Assembly: GCF_025370935.1 (NCBI RefSeq)
Contig: NC_133489.1
Coordinates: 22,962,637-23,026,636 of the forward strand
Length of the DNA stretch: 64,000 bases
Direction: 5' to 3'
Source of the DNA: Choristoneura fumiferana
Taxonomy: Eukaryota; Arthropoda; Insecta; Lepidoptera; Tortricidae
A program made the position numbers and the translations under genes. Shown here in pieces: positions 44,167-55,065 of the stretch. The notes beneath the pieces were generated by a model. The model made no database searches, was not told the DNA's origin, and was given only the letters and a program-made list of their open reading frames with translations. Numbering within the stretch: position 1 is the stretch's first letter; each line of letters starts with the position of its first letter.

Positions 44167-44442
44167 ATGATAATTGGACCACGATTGGATAGTTTCGACG
44201 ACTATTTTGGCTCTGCTTCTTCGACAACGCTATCTGCAGTCTCGACGACACTTGGCTTGACTTTTGACCATATTTTCTATTTTAGCGGCTTCACCTTTCA
44301 ATACGAAATGAGTGAATTTGTGCGAGCAGATTCAAGGAACTTGCCACACATGGCTATGAGTCTAGAATATTTTGACACCAGTGATAAGTATACAATGTTG
44401 CCTAAATCAAAGGAGATAAAGCACTCTTGTCCGCACCGGTAA
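44167..44442 (+). CDS. Unrecognised 91-residue ORF
   Basis: Open frame from ATG 44167 (MIIGPRLDSF) with a second in-frame Met starting MSEFVRADSRNLPHMAMSLE, ending KEIKHSCPHR before a stop. It has no signal peptide, membrane span or motif that I can name. The second half (NLPHMAMSLEYFDTSDKYTM) has balanced composition like a real peptide and could be the first exon of a transposon gene, but no other exon is seen. No splice donor is obvious before the stop. Weak support. Confidence 0.25.
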   Translation: MIIGPRLDSFDDYFGSASSTTLSAVSTTLGLTFDHIFYFSGFTFQYEMSEFVRADSRNLPHMAMSLEYFDTSDKYTMLPKSKEIKHSCPHR

Positions 44443-44689
44443 AATGGATGAACGTAAGTACAAAAGTATATCAATACAGTTTCTTGTCTATTTTTTTTAC
44501 ATTACATTTTAGGGCATCAAAAGTTGAATATGTTGCCGGACCAAAGTTGTTTGAGAGCACAGAATAACAAAAACATATTACCTATATTGTGACCATTTAC
44601 TTAGATATCAACTGACATGTGATTGATGCGACAGGTGATGTTGTTCTGCATTGGCTAAAATATTATGATAGAGTAAAAATTTCTGTGGT

Positions 44690-44935
44690 TAGTGAAACAT
44701 TATATTATAACTACCTGTTGCCCGCGACTCTGTCTACGAAGAATTCGCTTATTGCTTTCCTGCAAGTACTATGTATTTTTTTCGGGATTAAACTGTGAGA
44801 TAAAAGTAGCCTATGTTCTTCCTCGGGACTCCAACTACCTACATAATGAATTTCGGCTAAATCAGTTCAGCGGTTGAAGCTTGAAAAGTTAACAGATAGA
44901 CAGACAGAGTTTTTCATGTTTATAATATTAAATAT
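44690..44935 (+). repeat. Dispersed 'ctgttgcccgcgactctgtc' repeat
   Basis: Contains 'ctgttgcccgcgactctgtc', 'gaagaattcgcttattgctt', 'tgttcttcctcgggactcca', 'ggctaaatcagttcagcggt' and (gaca)n. Family members are at 16440-16515, 23030-23260 and 46650-46748. Confidence 0.7.
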
Positions 44936-45599
44936 AAGTAAGGATTTATAATAATTTTGATCTTTTTTTCAGGTGGATGTAAACACACTTGGTGTTTTTA
45001 TTTTGGTTGCAAGAAGAAGCCAAGGAGCATAACCTGTTTTCCAAGGACATGCATTTTTCCATAAAAAAAGAGGCATAGAAGTACCACGAAACTCCTCAAT
45101 GGTTAATGGAAGAGAATAGAAATAGATTTAAGATTTAGACGGAAATGTAATTTTGAACATGACAATCTCTTAATACAGAAATGTATTTTTAGTTGACAAT
45201 GCAAGTACAGTCGATAAAAAGTACAGTCAGCAAAATTTTTTCTTAATAATATCATTTTTGGTTTTATTTGTGTAAGCTTTTATTTTTCTCACAATACTTT
45301 TTGTTGACTATACTTGTCTTGCATTGTCATCTAATCTGTAATCAGTATAAGTACTGCTGTGCTAAGCTAATGTACTTTAAATTTGTATTCTCATTTTAGT
45401 TTCTAATTATAATACATACATACTCGTACATTGCAAGTCGAATAAAATCTTGTAAAATATGTTTCTTTTCACTTATGATTTACATCATCAAAAATAACGA
45501 AAATGTGCAGAATTGTAACATTGCTCACAGAGATTTTGATTAGGTTCGATTCCCGGTCATGTATGTATTAGAGTCAGACAAAATAAAACGGTTGAATGC

Positions 45600-45925
45600 C
45601 ATATATATCCATAATAATATTATAAATGCGAAAGTGTATGTGTTTGTATGTTTTTCCGTCTTTCACGTCGCATTGGAGCGACGGATCGACGTGATTTTGG
45701 CATAGAGATTGTTTATGGGCCACAGAGTGATATAGGCTACTTTTTAACCCCCGACGAAAAAGAGGGGTGTTATAAGTTTGACCGCTATGTGTGTCTGTGT
45801 GTCTGTCTGTGGCACCGTAGCTCTTAAACGGGTGGACCGATTTGAATGCGAATTTTTTTATAAGAAAGCTGGTTTTCTAGCGATGGATCTAGTCATGATT
45901 TATCAAAATCGGTTCAGCCGTTTCA
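45600..45925 (+). repeat. Two abutting dispersed repeats
   Basis: 45600-45740 starts 'attataaatgcgaaagtgta' with 'gtttatgggccacagagtga'. 45740-45925 is the 'acccccgacgaaaaagaggg' / 'gttttctagcgatggatcta' family, cut before its usual end. Confidence 0.65.
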
Positions 45926-46068
45926 AGATCATCAGCTCTTTTGTTCGCTGCGGTAGGAATCTTAGACGCATAATGGATATTTACTTTACTTTCAAACATA
46001 TTTGGACTTAAAATTTGAAACACCCATGTATGCTATATAGCTATGCAAGATTATGGAATTCTCGGCCT

Positions 46069-46490
46069 GATGCTGCAGCCAGGATATCCAGAACACTAGT
46101 AGGTACACTCTTAATAAAACTATAGCAGATATATCGTGTTTGGGTTCGTTTTGATCAGTATTGATTCTACAAACAATGCAATGGTGGCAACAGGATGAGC
46201 TGATGCTGCAGTCAGGATATCCAGCACAATAGTACACTCTATAAAAAATAAGCACATATGTCGTGTTTGGATTCGTTTTGATCAGTAATTTATTCTACAT
46301 ACAATGCAGTGGTTGCAACACGAGAGCGATGCTGCAGCCAGGATATTCAGCACACCAGTATACTCTTGAAAAAATAATAGCAGATATGTCGTGTTTGATT
46401 CCTTTTGATCAGTATTTATTCTACATACAATGTAATGGTGGCAACAAGATGAGCTGATGCTGCAGCCAGGATATCCAACACACTAGTACA
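46069..46490. repeat. Tandem repeat, ~130-bp period, 3.3 copies
   Basis: The start word gatgctgcag occurs at 46069, 46202, 46328 and 46456 (spacings 133, 126, 128). Each unit has 'ccaggatatccagcacact', 'tatgtcgtgtttg', 'ttcgttttgatcagta', 'attctacatacaatg' and 'atggtggcaac'. Units differ by point changes. Minisatellite-like, non-coding. Confidence 0.85.
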
Positions 46491-46649
46491 CTTTAAAAAA
46501 ATATATATCAAAGTTTAAAAAACATGAAATAAAAACTTAAATTTAAAATTTAAAAAACCCCCGACTTAAAAAAACGCCAGCAAAAATAAAATAAAAACGC
46601 CCGAAAAAAACGCTGCTTGAAAAGACAATTAAAAAGTAAAAAATAATTA

Positions 46650-46748
46650 TGCGCTACCTATCTGTTGCCCGCGACTTCATCTGCGAAGAATTCGTTTATC
46701 TCTATCCCGCGGGGACTATGCTGATTTCCCGCAAAATTAGCCTAAGTT
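46650..46748 (+). repeat. Dispersed repeat truncated by the gap
   Basis: Contains 'acctatctgttgcccgcgac', 'gaagaattcgtttatctcta' and 'tcccgcggggactatgctga', then runs into the N block. Family of 44690-44935. Confidence 0.65.
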
Positions 46749-46848
46749 NNNNNNNNNNNNNNNNNNNNNNNNNNNNNNNNNNNNNNNNNNNNNNNNNNNN
46801 NNNNNNNNNNNNNNNNNNNNNNNNNNNNNNNNNNNNNNNNNNNNNNNN
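46749..46848. other. Assembly gap (100 N)
   Basis: Exactly 100 unknown bases, a conventional placeholder for a scaffold join of unknown size. The duplicated block (copy B) begins at the first base after it. Confidence 0.98.
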
Positions 46849-47581
46849 CGGTTAATAAAAGCTTGTTAAAATACAAACAAAAATACATAGATGCAGTAAA
46901 TGAAGGCCAATTCTTGGCGAGTCCACGGAAATGTACCCGTAGTGACATTTCAGGATTTGAAATTGAACATCCGGGTCTAACGGTTACGCGAGTGAAGCAA
47001 CATGATGAAGGCTTGTATGCCATATGTCAGTCGGAATCTTCTTAAATATTAACTCCTTTATCGCCGAACGAAAGCGCGCAAACAAAGTGCTTAAGTAAAC
47101 CTAAATTATAATATTACCGAATGCGCGAATTAATGAAATTCTCGTCGTTAATAATCAAACAAAGTTGCGTGTTCGCAACTTGTTCGTTTGGGTCGCAGAA
47201 TACGCGAGTGCAGATAATTCGCTCCATACAAACAGATAGGGTAATTTGCCGAAAAATGTCCGTGGCATTTTTAAGCACCCGTGAAAATAATACTTCGAAC
47301 TGGTTAAAATATTCTTTCTTCTCTTTCTTTTTTTAAGTTCTCGGGTTGCATAGGACGGTATTCAATCCCGCGGCTCTTGGCTATACCTACGTACCAAGTA
47401 TGCTACCAGCATGCGTATATGGCGCAGTCGGTAGCATACCCGGCGCGTATAGCCTGACAGGACAGATCTGACAGGTTAATCACGTACCAGTTACTATTTA
47501 AGCTTAAAATACGTAAGATGCTATCACTTCATCCACTGTAAAGTGTCTTATCTCAAGTTCCCTTCTAGCTAGTATAATTAT

Positions 47582-50500
47582 AATATAATAATAATAATAA
47601 TTTATTTTATTTAAAAAGATAACATAGATCTCATTTTTGTTAGTAGCAATCTTAAAAATAATGTTAGTATTTAAAAACTAAAAACTAAGTTGGATTTTAC
47701 CCTTAAAATAATTTCGTTTAGAACAGGACAACAAACATGATCAGCTATCATCTTTAAGATGCTGTTTGGGCTGCTCCTTACTCTACTCAGCAGTGACGCT
47801 GCTTTTTTGCGCAAAATTGCTGCAAACCCGTCTGTGCGTGACTCAGCGAACATGGTTGATGCGCTGCACCATCTAGGCAGACCAATCAGCATCCTAAAGG
47901 CGTTATTGTACTGAATCCTAATAGCATTGTACGACTTTTGGGTATATCGGACCCACAGGCTGCTGGTGTAAAAGGAAGAACAGTACGCCTTAAACAGTGT
48001 AATCTTGACCGCGTTTGAACACCTAGCGAACCTGCGGCCAGCATATTTGCCTCACACACAATGCTCTTCGCTCTCTTTCCATATCAGCATCGTCCTTCAG
48101 ATCGTCAGTAACAATGTGCCCGAGATACTTGAAGCGAGTGACTCTCGTCAGGGCGATGCCGTTCAGTTGGACAGGCGGTACAGCTGTGGGACACTTGTTC
48201 CCAGCCTTAAAAATCATAAATTCACTCTTTTTCCCGTTATAAAGCAAACCGTGTGAAGAGGCGTAGGATTCACACACAGCTACAAGTTTACGGAGCGCGG
48301 CAATGGAGGGAGCCAGCAGCACCATGTCGTCCGCGTAACTAATGTTGTTTAGGCATACGCCATCAACATGGCAGCCGACATGTGTGCCGCCGAGCTGCTC
48401 AAGGAGTGCGTCCACATACAGACAAAATAGCAGAGGCGAGCTCAGACCACCTTGACGCACCCCACACTCCATCCTGTACGGTTCCGTGGCCTCCCCCGCC
48501 CACCTCACACGGTTCTCCTGGTTTAAATACCAGTACCTGAGAAGATGGATTAACTCTGGCGGTAGCCCAGATCCCTGCAATTTCGTCCACAAAACATCAT
48601 ACGATACGAGGTCAAAGGCTTTCGTCAAGTCCAAAAAACAGGCATAAATAGGTGTTTTTCTGTCTGTGTAGTATTTGACAGTGTGCTTTAGGCCGAGAAT
48701 GGCGGCCTCTGTTGACAACCCAGGTCGAAAGCCAAACTGAGCGTCATGTAGTTTAATGCGTGCATTGAGGTAGGAGTTAAGCACACTGTCAAACACCTTC
48801 GCTACAATAGTTGCTAATGATATAGGCCTGTAATTTGTCCCATCCGAAGCGTCACCCGTTCGATTTTTAATAATAGGAACTACGAGGGTCTCCATCAACT
48901 CAGGTGGCAAATAAGAGTGACTTAGGCACAAGTTGAAAATTAAAGCCAGTACACGAGGAAGGTGGATGCCAGCATGCCGGAGATGCTCAACGCTCAAGCC
49001 ATCATGTCCAGGTGACCTGCCCCCCTCATTCTCTTGATTGCTACTCGAATATCTTTAGCACAGACACAAACTGATACGTCTCCCGTCAGTGTACCAGCTT
49101 CGATACCCCGACACGTCGGACCCAATGGCGAGTTAATTTTAAACTTATCTCTAAATAAGTTGGCAATTTCTTTGGGATTTGAAACTCCATTTACACTCAC
49201 AGGCACGCCATTCCTGGGGTTCAGTTTATTTGTAGCCTTCCAGAAGGCCTTAAAGTCTCCACCAGAGTGATGGGATGCCAGCAAGTCCATCTTAATTTGA
49301 TCTTGATGGTTCTGACACCACCTCAACCTCCCCTTGAAAACCCTACGAGCCTTCATCATGTCATCATAAACCCATCCTGATCCCGGTTTCCCATGCCATT
49401 CCCAAATTCCAAACGCAAGTTTAGCGTGTCTGTGAGCCTCACTAACATGCTTGTTCCACCCTGCCAAGCCGTTTTTGCGTTTACTAATACTCATTTTATG
49501 AGTTTCAGTAGCAGCATGGCATAGAACCCCGATTACATCCGTATACAGTTTGTCAATCAGGCGCTTATGGCATAAACTATCGCAATAACTACCGCAGCAA
49601 TCCTGAAACTCAGTTGGCAAATCTATATCCTTTAACTTTAAATCACAAATTTTGGAAAATTCCGTTATTTGATGAGCACTTCTTTGCCCCCATTTAACTT
49701 TATTATTATACTCTAAGCACGTTACACTTGTCTTTTTATTTACTACATTTAAATTACACTTTACTATAAGTGGAAAGTGATCAGACCAAAAAACATCGTA
49801 TTTAATATGAATGTTTGTAACACACGGCAATGCAGCCTTAGTTGTAATACAATGGTCGAGCCATCGACGGCATCCGTGTGCCTCGCTTATAAATGTGAAT
49901 GCTCCCGACGACTTCAAAATATCTAAATCGGCACATACCCAGTCCTGGTCCCGTGCAAATTCGACGAGCTCATTGTAGAACCGCTCTCCCGGGTGCGCGT
50001 TAAAGTCGCCGAGAATAAACACAGACTCGGTATCACTCTCATCTATGATCGCACAAATGGCACTTAAGCAATCAATAAATGCCAGAATGTTTTCAGTAGG
50101 CATATAGACACTTATCACAACAACGGGCGAACCGTTTGTTAACGCACGAATTGCACATACGCGAGGATTAGCACACGGAATGACTGTCACGCACTGGAAG
50201 AGAGATTTGCGCCACAGTAGCGCCACGCCTCCGTGCGGCCTCCCGCGCAGAATGCCCGCTGCCGTGTCGACTGCGGACGTGCCGGTGCTCCCGAACTCTT
50301 CGTGTACAGTGTCCAGGAACGACAAGTCATGTGGCATTAACCAAGTCTCCTGAAGCGCAATAACATCCCCATCACTGCATAGTTGTTTAACTCCGTCTAT
50401 ACATCTCCTAATATTCTTACAATTGTATGATATAAGGGTCGTATTAGTCATTGCTTATTTAAATTTCTTCGCTCATCTTGCTTCATGTATGGCATAAAAC

Positions 50501-51718
50501 GTCTACACGTTATTCCGTCTGGCCATAACTTTTCATTTAGATAAACATCTAACTTATTTTTCTTACCATAGCTTTAAAAGACTGAAAAGTTTTTTCGTTT
50601 TTTTTCATTTTTATTTTATGTAACACAATCTTTTCGTTTGTCTTAGCCAGTATGTAGTCAGCGATATCTTTGTCCGACGTTTCTTTATGCACATTCGAAA
50701 TGAATAAGGCAGTTCTCTGATCCGCCGCTTTGAATTTGTCATTCGGTAAAATTGTTGCTTTTCCTCGCACAGGTTCCAATCTATTTCTATATTTTTTTCT
50801 TTGCACTTTAATCCATTCTAAATCACAGTGCTTATTATTTTTCCACTCACCTGCTTGTAATACAATCTCCGCTACAGATTTGTTGCCTTTGCCTCCACTG
50901 TTTACATCGTTGCTTATTTGAGTAGAATTCATTTGCAGTTGTTGCACACGCTATTCATTGTTTGTATCGGAATCCTGCTCGATCGCTTTGGTGAGTCATC
51001 GCTATCACTCTCATCAGTAGTAGTTGCGTCTTCCAAAGTAACCGTCGGCGCTGGGAGTGGCTCCTCAGGCGCGAGCGAGACAGCGCTCTCCACATTCGCG
51101 CCCGAGTGTGACGGCAACGGAGAGCGCGCACACACTTTGTTTTCGGGCGGTATGTTTGCGTCGGTAGTTGCAGAAAAATGTAGAAAACCGAACGGACCGC
51201 TATCTAACAGATAATTGCCTCTTTTCCTTGTATTTACGTTTCCGTCATCGACATTTAATAGTGATGCATACTTTAACTTGTGAACCTCTGAACGTAAGTC
51301 GTTAATCTGGTCCATCGTCGCGTAAGATTCCCTCACATTCGCTACGGCAGACTTCAAAGAAACGATGTCCTTTAATAAAGACGTGACATCTACGTGGTCA
51401 AAGGTTACGGGGGGTAATTTTTGCAACTCCTTTGCTACAAATATCGGCGTACCATCCGGGTCTGTCTCCTTGAACGTGCAAATAATGTCTGCAACATCCC
51501 TCTGCTCTTTATCCTTACGGCGCGAGACATTTCGCTTCGATGTCGAGATCGACTTGTACAGTAGCACTTTCGCAGCATCAATATCAGTAGTCGAAAATGC
51601 ACTTACACACACTCGAATCAACCCCTCTTCGTCCATCACGTCCAATTTATTCTGTATAAAACATAAAACTTCATTTATGACTATATTGCACTGAGCGCAC
51701 TTAAGTATTCCCGCTGAC
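47582..51718 (-). mobile_element. 4.1-kb LINE inserted in copy B
   Basis: Complete two-ORF LINE on the minus strand, flanked by the 5-bp duplication ATTAT (47577-47581, 51719-51723). Its 3' end (left side) is an AT-rich tail with (aat)n. ORF1 lies at 51720-50549 and ORF2 at 50451-47671, both with single frame breaks. Copy A has the empty site. Confidence 0.9.
47671..50451 (-). pseudogene. LINE ORF2: endonuclease and reverse transcriptase, two frame breaks
   Basis: Starts MTNTTLISYNCKNIR at 50451. AP-endonuclease motifs: VIALQETWLMPHD, VFILGDFNAHPG, RRWLDHCITTK and FWSDHFPLIVKC. A one-base break occurs near 49010-49026, at a run of six C (plus strand), between GAGHLDMM and SVEHLRHAG. The reverse transcriptase then reads NYRPISLATIVAKVFDSVLN, CFLDLTKAFDLVSYDVLW, MECGVRQGGLSSPLLFCLYV and ISYADDMVLLAPS (catalytic YADD). 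A second break near 48040 precedes the C-terminal NAFRMLIGLPRWCSASTMF. The GVRQGG motif suggests the CR1/L2/Rex side of the Jockey superfamily; the clade is not fixed. Both breaks are single-base events and could be assembly errors. Confidence 0.85.
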
Positions 51719-51720
51719 AT
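50549..51720 (-). pseudogene. LINE ORF1, one frame break
   Basis: The 263-residue first part starts MSAGILKCAQCNIVINEVLC (a CxxC pair) and has a coiled-coil-like middle (VTSLLKDIVSLKSAVANV, MDQINDLRSEVHKLKY). It stops at 50929; an overlapping frame (50947-50549) continues with QRTALFISNVHKETSDKDIA, which resembles the RNA-binding fold common in LINE ORF1 proteins. Together this is about 390 residues, normal for ORF1. The ATG at 51720 takes its first two bases from the target-site duplication (see findings). Confidence 0.75.
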
Positions 51721-52235
51721 TATGAAGAAACCACCCCTCTGGTACTTCGTAAGCTGTGCTGTACTTTGTCGCTGTCAGTTGTAGCCTTGGGCCTTCCAAA
51801 CAACGATGAATTTACTTATAGTACAATAAGTTTTATCTTTGTTTCTAGTGAAATAAACATTTCAAGGTAAGCCGAACCCTAAGAGTTGGCATGAAAAGGT
51901 GCTCGAGACAGGTTTCATTAACTTAATAAAGTACAAGCTTAGAATATGCCTTATTTTATCAAAGCGACAATGACATTTAGAGGCTAGATCGTAATATCTA
52001 AGACTTTGGTTACATCTACGATTCGATACGATACGATATGGTTCGATTTTGGGTTGGTTTGATTTAGTTTGGGTTTGCTTATTCTGGCGTCAGTTCAGTT
52101 CATTATTTTAGTTTTCTGTCTTTCGTATCCGATTGACGAATAAGTTATCATTAAAAACGTTTGATTTAAATTCGGGTTTTGTTCCGCGTACCTTGATTTC
52201 AGAGAAGCTCGATATTTCGGCACAGTTGCATGCGC

Positions 52236-52287
52236 CATGATCACGAGGCGACTGTTCTATTATGACTGTAGTCGTCTCGTGATCATG
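52236..52287. repeat. Palindrome catgatcacgaggcgact, copy B
   Basis: Same hairpin as 40172-40223 with one mismatch between the arms. Confidence 0.8.
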
Positions 52288-52934
52288 TCAATGATATAGA
52301 CATATATGGTCCATAATACTATAAATAAGTTTTAACATCTTTAAGAAGGATTGTTTTTGAAGGTGCGAAAATACAATTTACAAAAAGTCGATTTCCTCAA
52401 AACTTACTCTGATTGAGATAGAGCTTTTCGAGATTAGGGCTGCATAATGATTAGTAGCTAGGTACGAGTATGGGAGGTTCATTTTGAATTAAATTCTAGC
52501 CTTACGATTTTAATTCCTTTCCGTTCTAATATAGATAAGATAGATTAGAAGCGGTGGGTCTATTGTGGCCTAGACAAGGGTGCTCTAAAATGAATCCGTA
52601 TCTATTTAATAATCATGTGTTCTAACATTAGTTGTGAGACTTTATTATCTAACCTAACCTTATGGACTCTTAACTGAAATTAATAATTTGAATTTGAATT
52701 ATAGCCCGCCTTATATCAGTATATTTTTGTGTTATTCCGAGGTTCAGATTGCTATGTTTAGCGTTATGGAAATAGAAAGAAAACAAGACGTTTTTTCAAA
52801 TTCAAATTCTCATTTAATTTATTTAAACTACTAACGCTTTCGGAAAGACCATCATTGCCACGAAGAATGCGCCGCAAGAAACTTGTCAGAAAGTTATTTT
52901 GCATGGGACCCCCTAAATGTATTTTTGTTCTCAG

Positions 52935-53067
52935 GACCTGGAGATATATGACGCTGTGGTGGACGTGCGTTGCTACGAGCTCACAGCTCTTTTCTTGTGC
53001 TCCCTGTTTGTGCCCAAATGTGGCCCATTGGGTCACATGGTGCGGCCCTGCAGAAGCCTATGTCAAG
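52935..53067 (+). CDS. Corin-like protease: second Frizzled-CRD exon, copy B
   Basis: Acceptor gttctcag ends at 52934 and donor gtgagt starts at 53068. It gives the same peptide as copy A (VRCYELTALFLCSLFVPKCG, then VRPCRSLCQ) and holds cysteines three to seven of the extracellular Frizzled domain. Phase 0 at the start fits exon 24575-24771; the single base left over joins AG of 53948 to give GAG ACC (Glu-Thr). Because its partner exon is intact and the chain 53067 to 53948 to 54100 to 56129 stays in frame, this is the copy I place in the gene model. Confidence 0.87.
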
Positions 53068-53947
53068 GTGAGTTACTATTTATATAAAAGATTATTTTTG
53101 AAGAGTAAATAACAAAGTAAAATATAAATAACTTATACTTACACCTTAAACTCTCACTCTCTCAGTCACCTGCGAGTGCCATTCGCTTGGGACACGCGTC
53201 TGTGAACTTTTTTATGCAATAATGGAGCAACAAAAAAAAGTTATTTAATATAACTGTTCAGTGGAAGGTTGTTTAAATTAAATAATCGTGAATTTCACCG
53301 ATAACGAAATAGTCGCAAGATTTTTTCTGTGACAACTTTATAATATAACAATGACATTAAAATTAAAATATTTTAGTTATTAATATATATTTCCATTCTT
53401 CCCGTTTCATTCTCAACAATAAATCAAACAACTAGATATGAGTGCCACTACCACGATAGTTTTTTGTTAAATATAAGCTATAGTTGACAACCTTAGAGCG
53501 ACCTCCGAGCGTAGGTATGAAAAGTGAAGTACATACAGGAGATTGACTTCTGTACTATCTGTGTTTGTGATATGTATACAAATATATGATGTGTATACAA
53601 ACTCAAACTCACAACATTTTATTGACATAAAAAACACACTACATCATAACAAAAACACAGTAAAAACATAAATAGAAGAAGATAGAAAAAAATATAGGTT
53701 TTATCAATATCATAAATGAATGGAGGTAAAACTAAATATTTCTTGAAGAGCAAGATGCCTTTATATCGAACACTAAAGCCCAATTTACATAGCGAGAGGA
53801 GCGGACTCCGCATGGATGACGATCGACTGCATGAAAATATTTACACCGAACCTCAATGAAGTTCGTCGATATAATTTAAACTAAGTCATTAATGAGTCCA
53901 CTCCGTCCGCGGTGGAAACCGTGCTCAAGCATGCTGTTCTTCATCAG

Positions 53948-54100
53948 AGACCATGCGTCGCTGCGGCTTCTTCCTCGAGGTGTTTGGGCTGTCGATGCCG
54001 GATTACCTCCAGTGCGAGATCTTCCCGGAGTCCACGGATACCGACGTGTGCCTCGGCAACCGCGAGGTCAAGGAAGCCAAGTTCCGCGCCTCCAAGCCTG
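53948..54100 (+). CDS. Corin-like protease: third Frizzled-CRD exon, copy B
   Basis: Acceptor ctgttcttcatcag ends at 53947 and donor gtcagt starts at 54101. It reads ETMRRCGFFLEVFGLSMPDY, then LQCEIFPESTDTDVCLG and NREVKEAKFRASKP. It supplies the last three conserved cysteines; the Frizzled domain is then complete with ten across three exons. One base (G) is left over and joins TG of 56129 to give Val, so the Frizzled and LDLa domains are separated only by a short charged linker. Other open frames over the same bases are shadows. Confidence 0.88.
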
Positions 54101-54222
54101 GTCAGTGGAGATACTATTATAAAATAAGATTGTTTTTTTGGAGTGTTTTTGTATTTTTTATTTCAACTCCTAATTTTGATACTTTTACTGTAAAATTATA
54201 GACTGATAATAGATGCACAGTA

Positions 54223-54378
54223 AAACCAGAAAAAGAGACCAGCGCTGGGAATCGAACCCAGGTCCTCAGCCTTCGGTGCTGCGTGCTATAATACCGCTAC
54301 ACCACCACTGGGCTGCGCTCAGTGCTGAGGACCCTGGTTCGTTCCCCCTGGTCTGGTCTCTTTTTCTGGTTTTTCGCA
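54223..54378. mobile_element. Fold-back tRNA-like SINE, copy B
   Basis: Left half 'gagaccagcgctgggaatcg' with 'aacccaggtcctcagc'; right half 'gtgctgaggaccctggttcg' and 'tggtctctttttctgg'. It corresponds to 42084-42249. Confidence 0.6.
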
Positions 54379-54480
54379 TTTATGTTTCAATTTATTTTCG
54401 ATATTACTCGTAAAATGATCATATTCGTTTACGTAAGCTTGTTATGCTGGAATAAAAACCATTACTCTACTTCCTCGTAA

Positions 54481-55065
54481 CACGTTGAATGCCATGGCGG
54501 ACATCATGTGTCCGTCAGCATACTTTCCTCCGTCCAAAAACCGTTAGTGTGTTTTTGTTTTGTTTATTTATCATCAGGATAACTTAAAACTTATAGGACT
54601 CTTTCGAAAACAATGATGTAATCATTACTTAGCGAGATATCATACGCAGACACCAGTGTCCGTCGCGGCCTGCGATAACGCCCAACCATCATTTCCATCT
54701 CGGGAGGCCGCGCGGACCAACCGCATCCGCGAGCTCCAGAACGACGACTCATTCATTTTTTTTCCGTTGTGATCGCGGTTAAAAATAAATAAACTACGTC
54801 TACTAAGTTAATACTTTTAGAAACATGAGTTTGAAAAGTCCATAAATCCTATAAACTTTCGAAATTTTACGGGTCAAGTGAGTCACTTGCCGGAGTAAAA
54901 ACAGTCGAAACGCAATCCGTTGGATGTCTAGAGGCTTCCGAAATAATCAAGGGCATACGGACACCAGTGTCCGCCGCGGCTCCCTGAACCCGACACATGG
55001 GCAGGTACTCCGTGTCCACGCGACCTACTGGACTAATCATGGTTTTAAGTCTGGCGTTCAACGTG
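54481..55065. mobile_element. TIR element (CACGTTGAATGCCA), copy B
   Basis: Same ends as 42354-42933. It lacks part of the internal GC-rich segment and has an extra stretch near 54992-55027 (cgacacatgggcaggtactc). Confidence 0.6.

Larger units (their letters stand above)
43794..46748. other. Sequence unique to copy A side, up to the gap
   Basis: After homology with copy B ends, about 3 kb has no counterpart right of 55893. It holds a 91-residue ORF (44167-44442), two dispersed repeats and a 130-bp tandem repeat, and ends at the N gap. 44935-45600 shows nothing recognisable except a short tRNA-like 'aggttcgattcccggtcatg' near 45542. Confidence 0.6.

Noticed and set aside
46069..46490. Regularly spaced repeats as a possible CRISPR array
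   Set aside because: The whole 130-bp unit is repeated, there are no unique spacers and the genome is animal. It is a minisatellite.
40872..54100. Mutually exclusive alternative Frizzled exons
   Set aside because: The peptides are identical where the frame is intact, introns are equally similar and one copy is frame-broken, so alternative splicing would bring nothing. An assembly duplication fits better.
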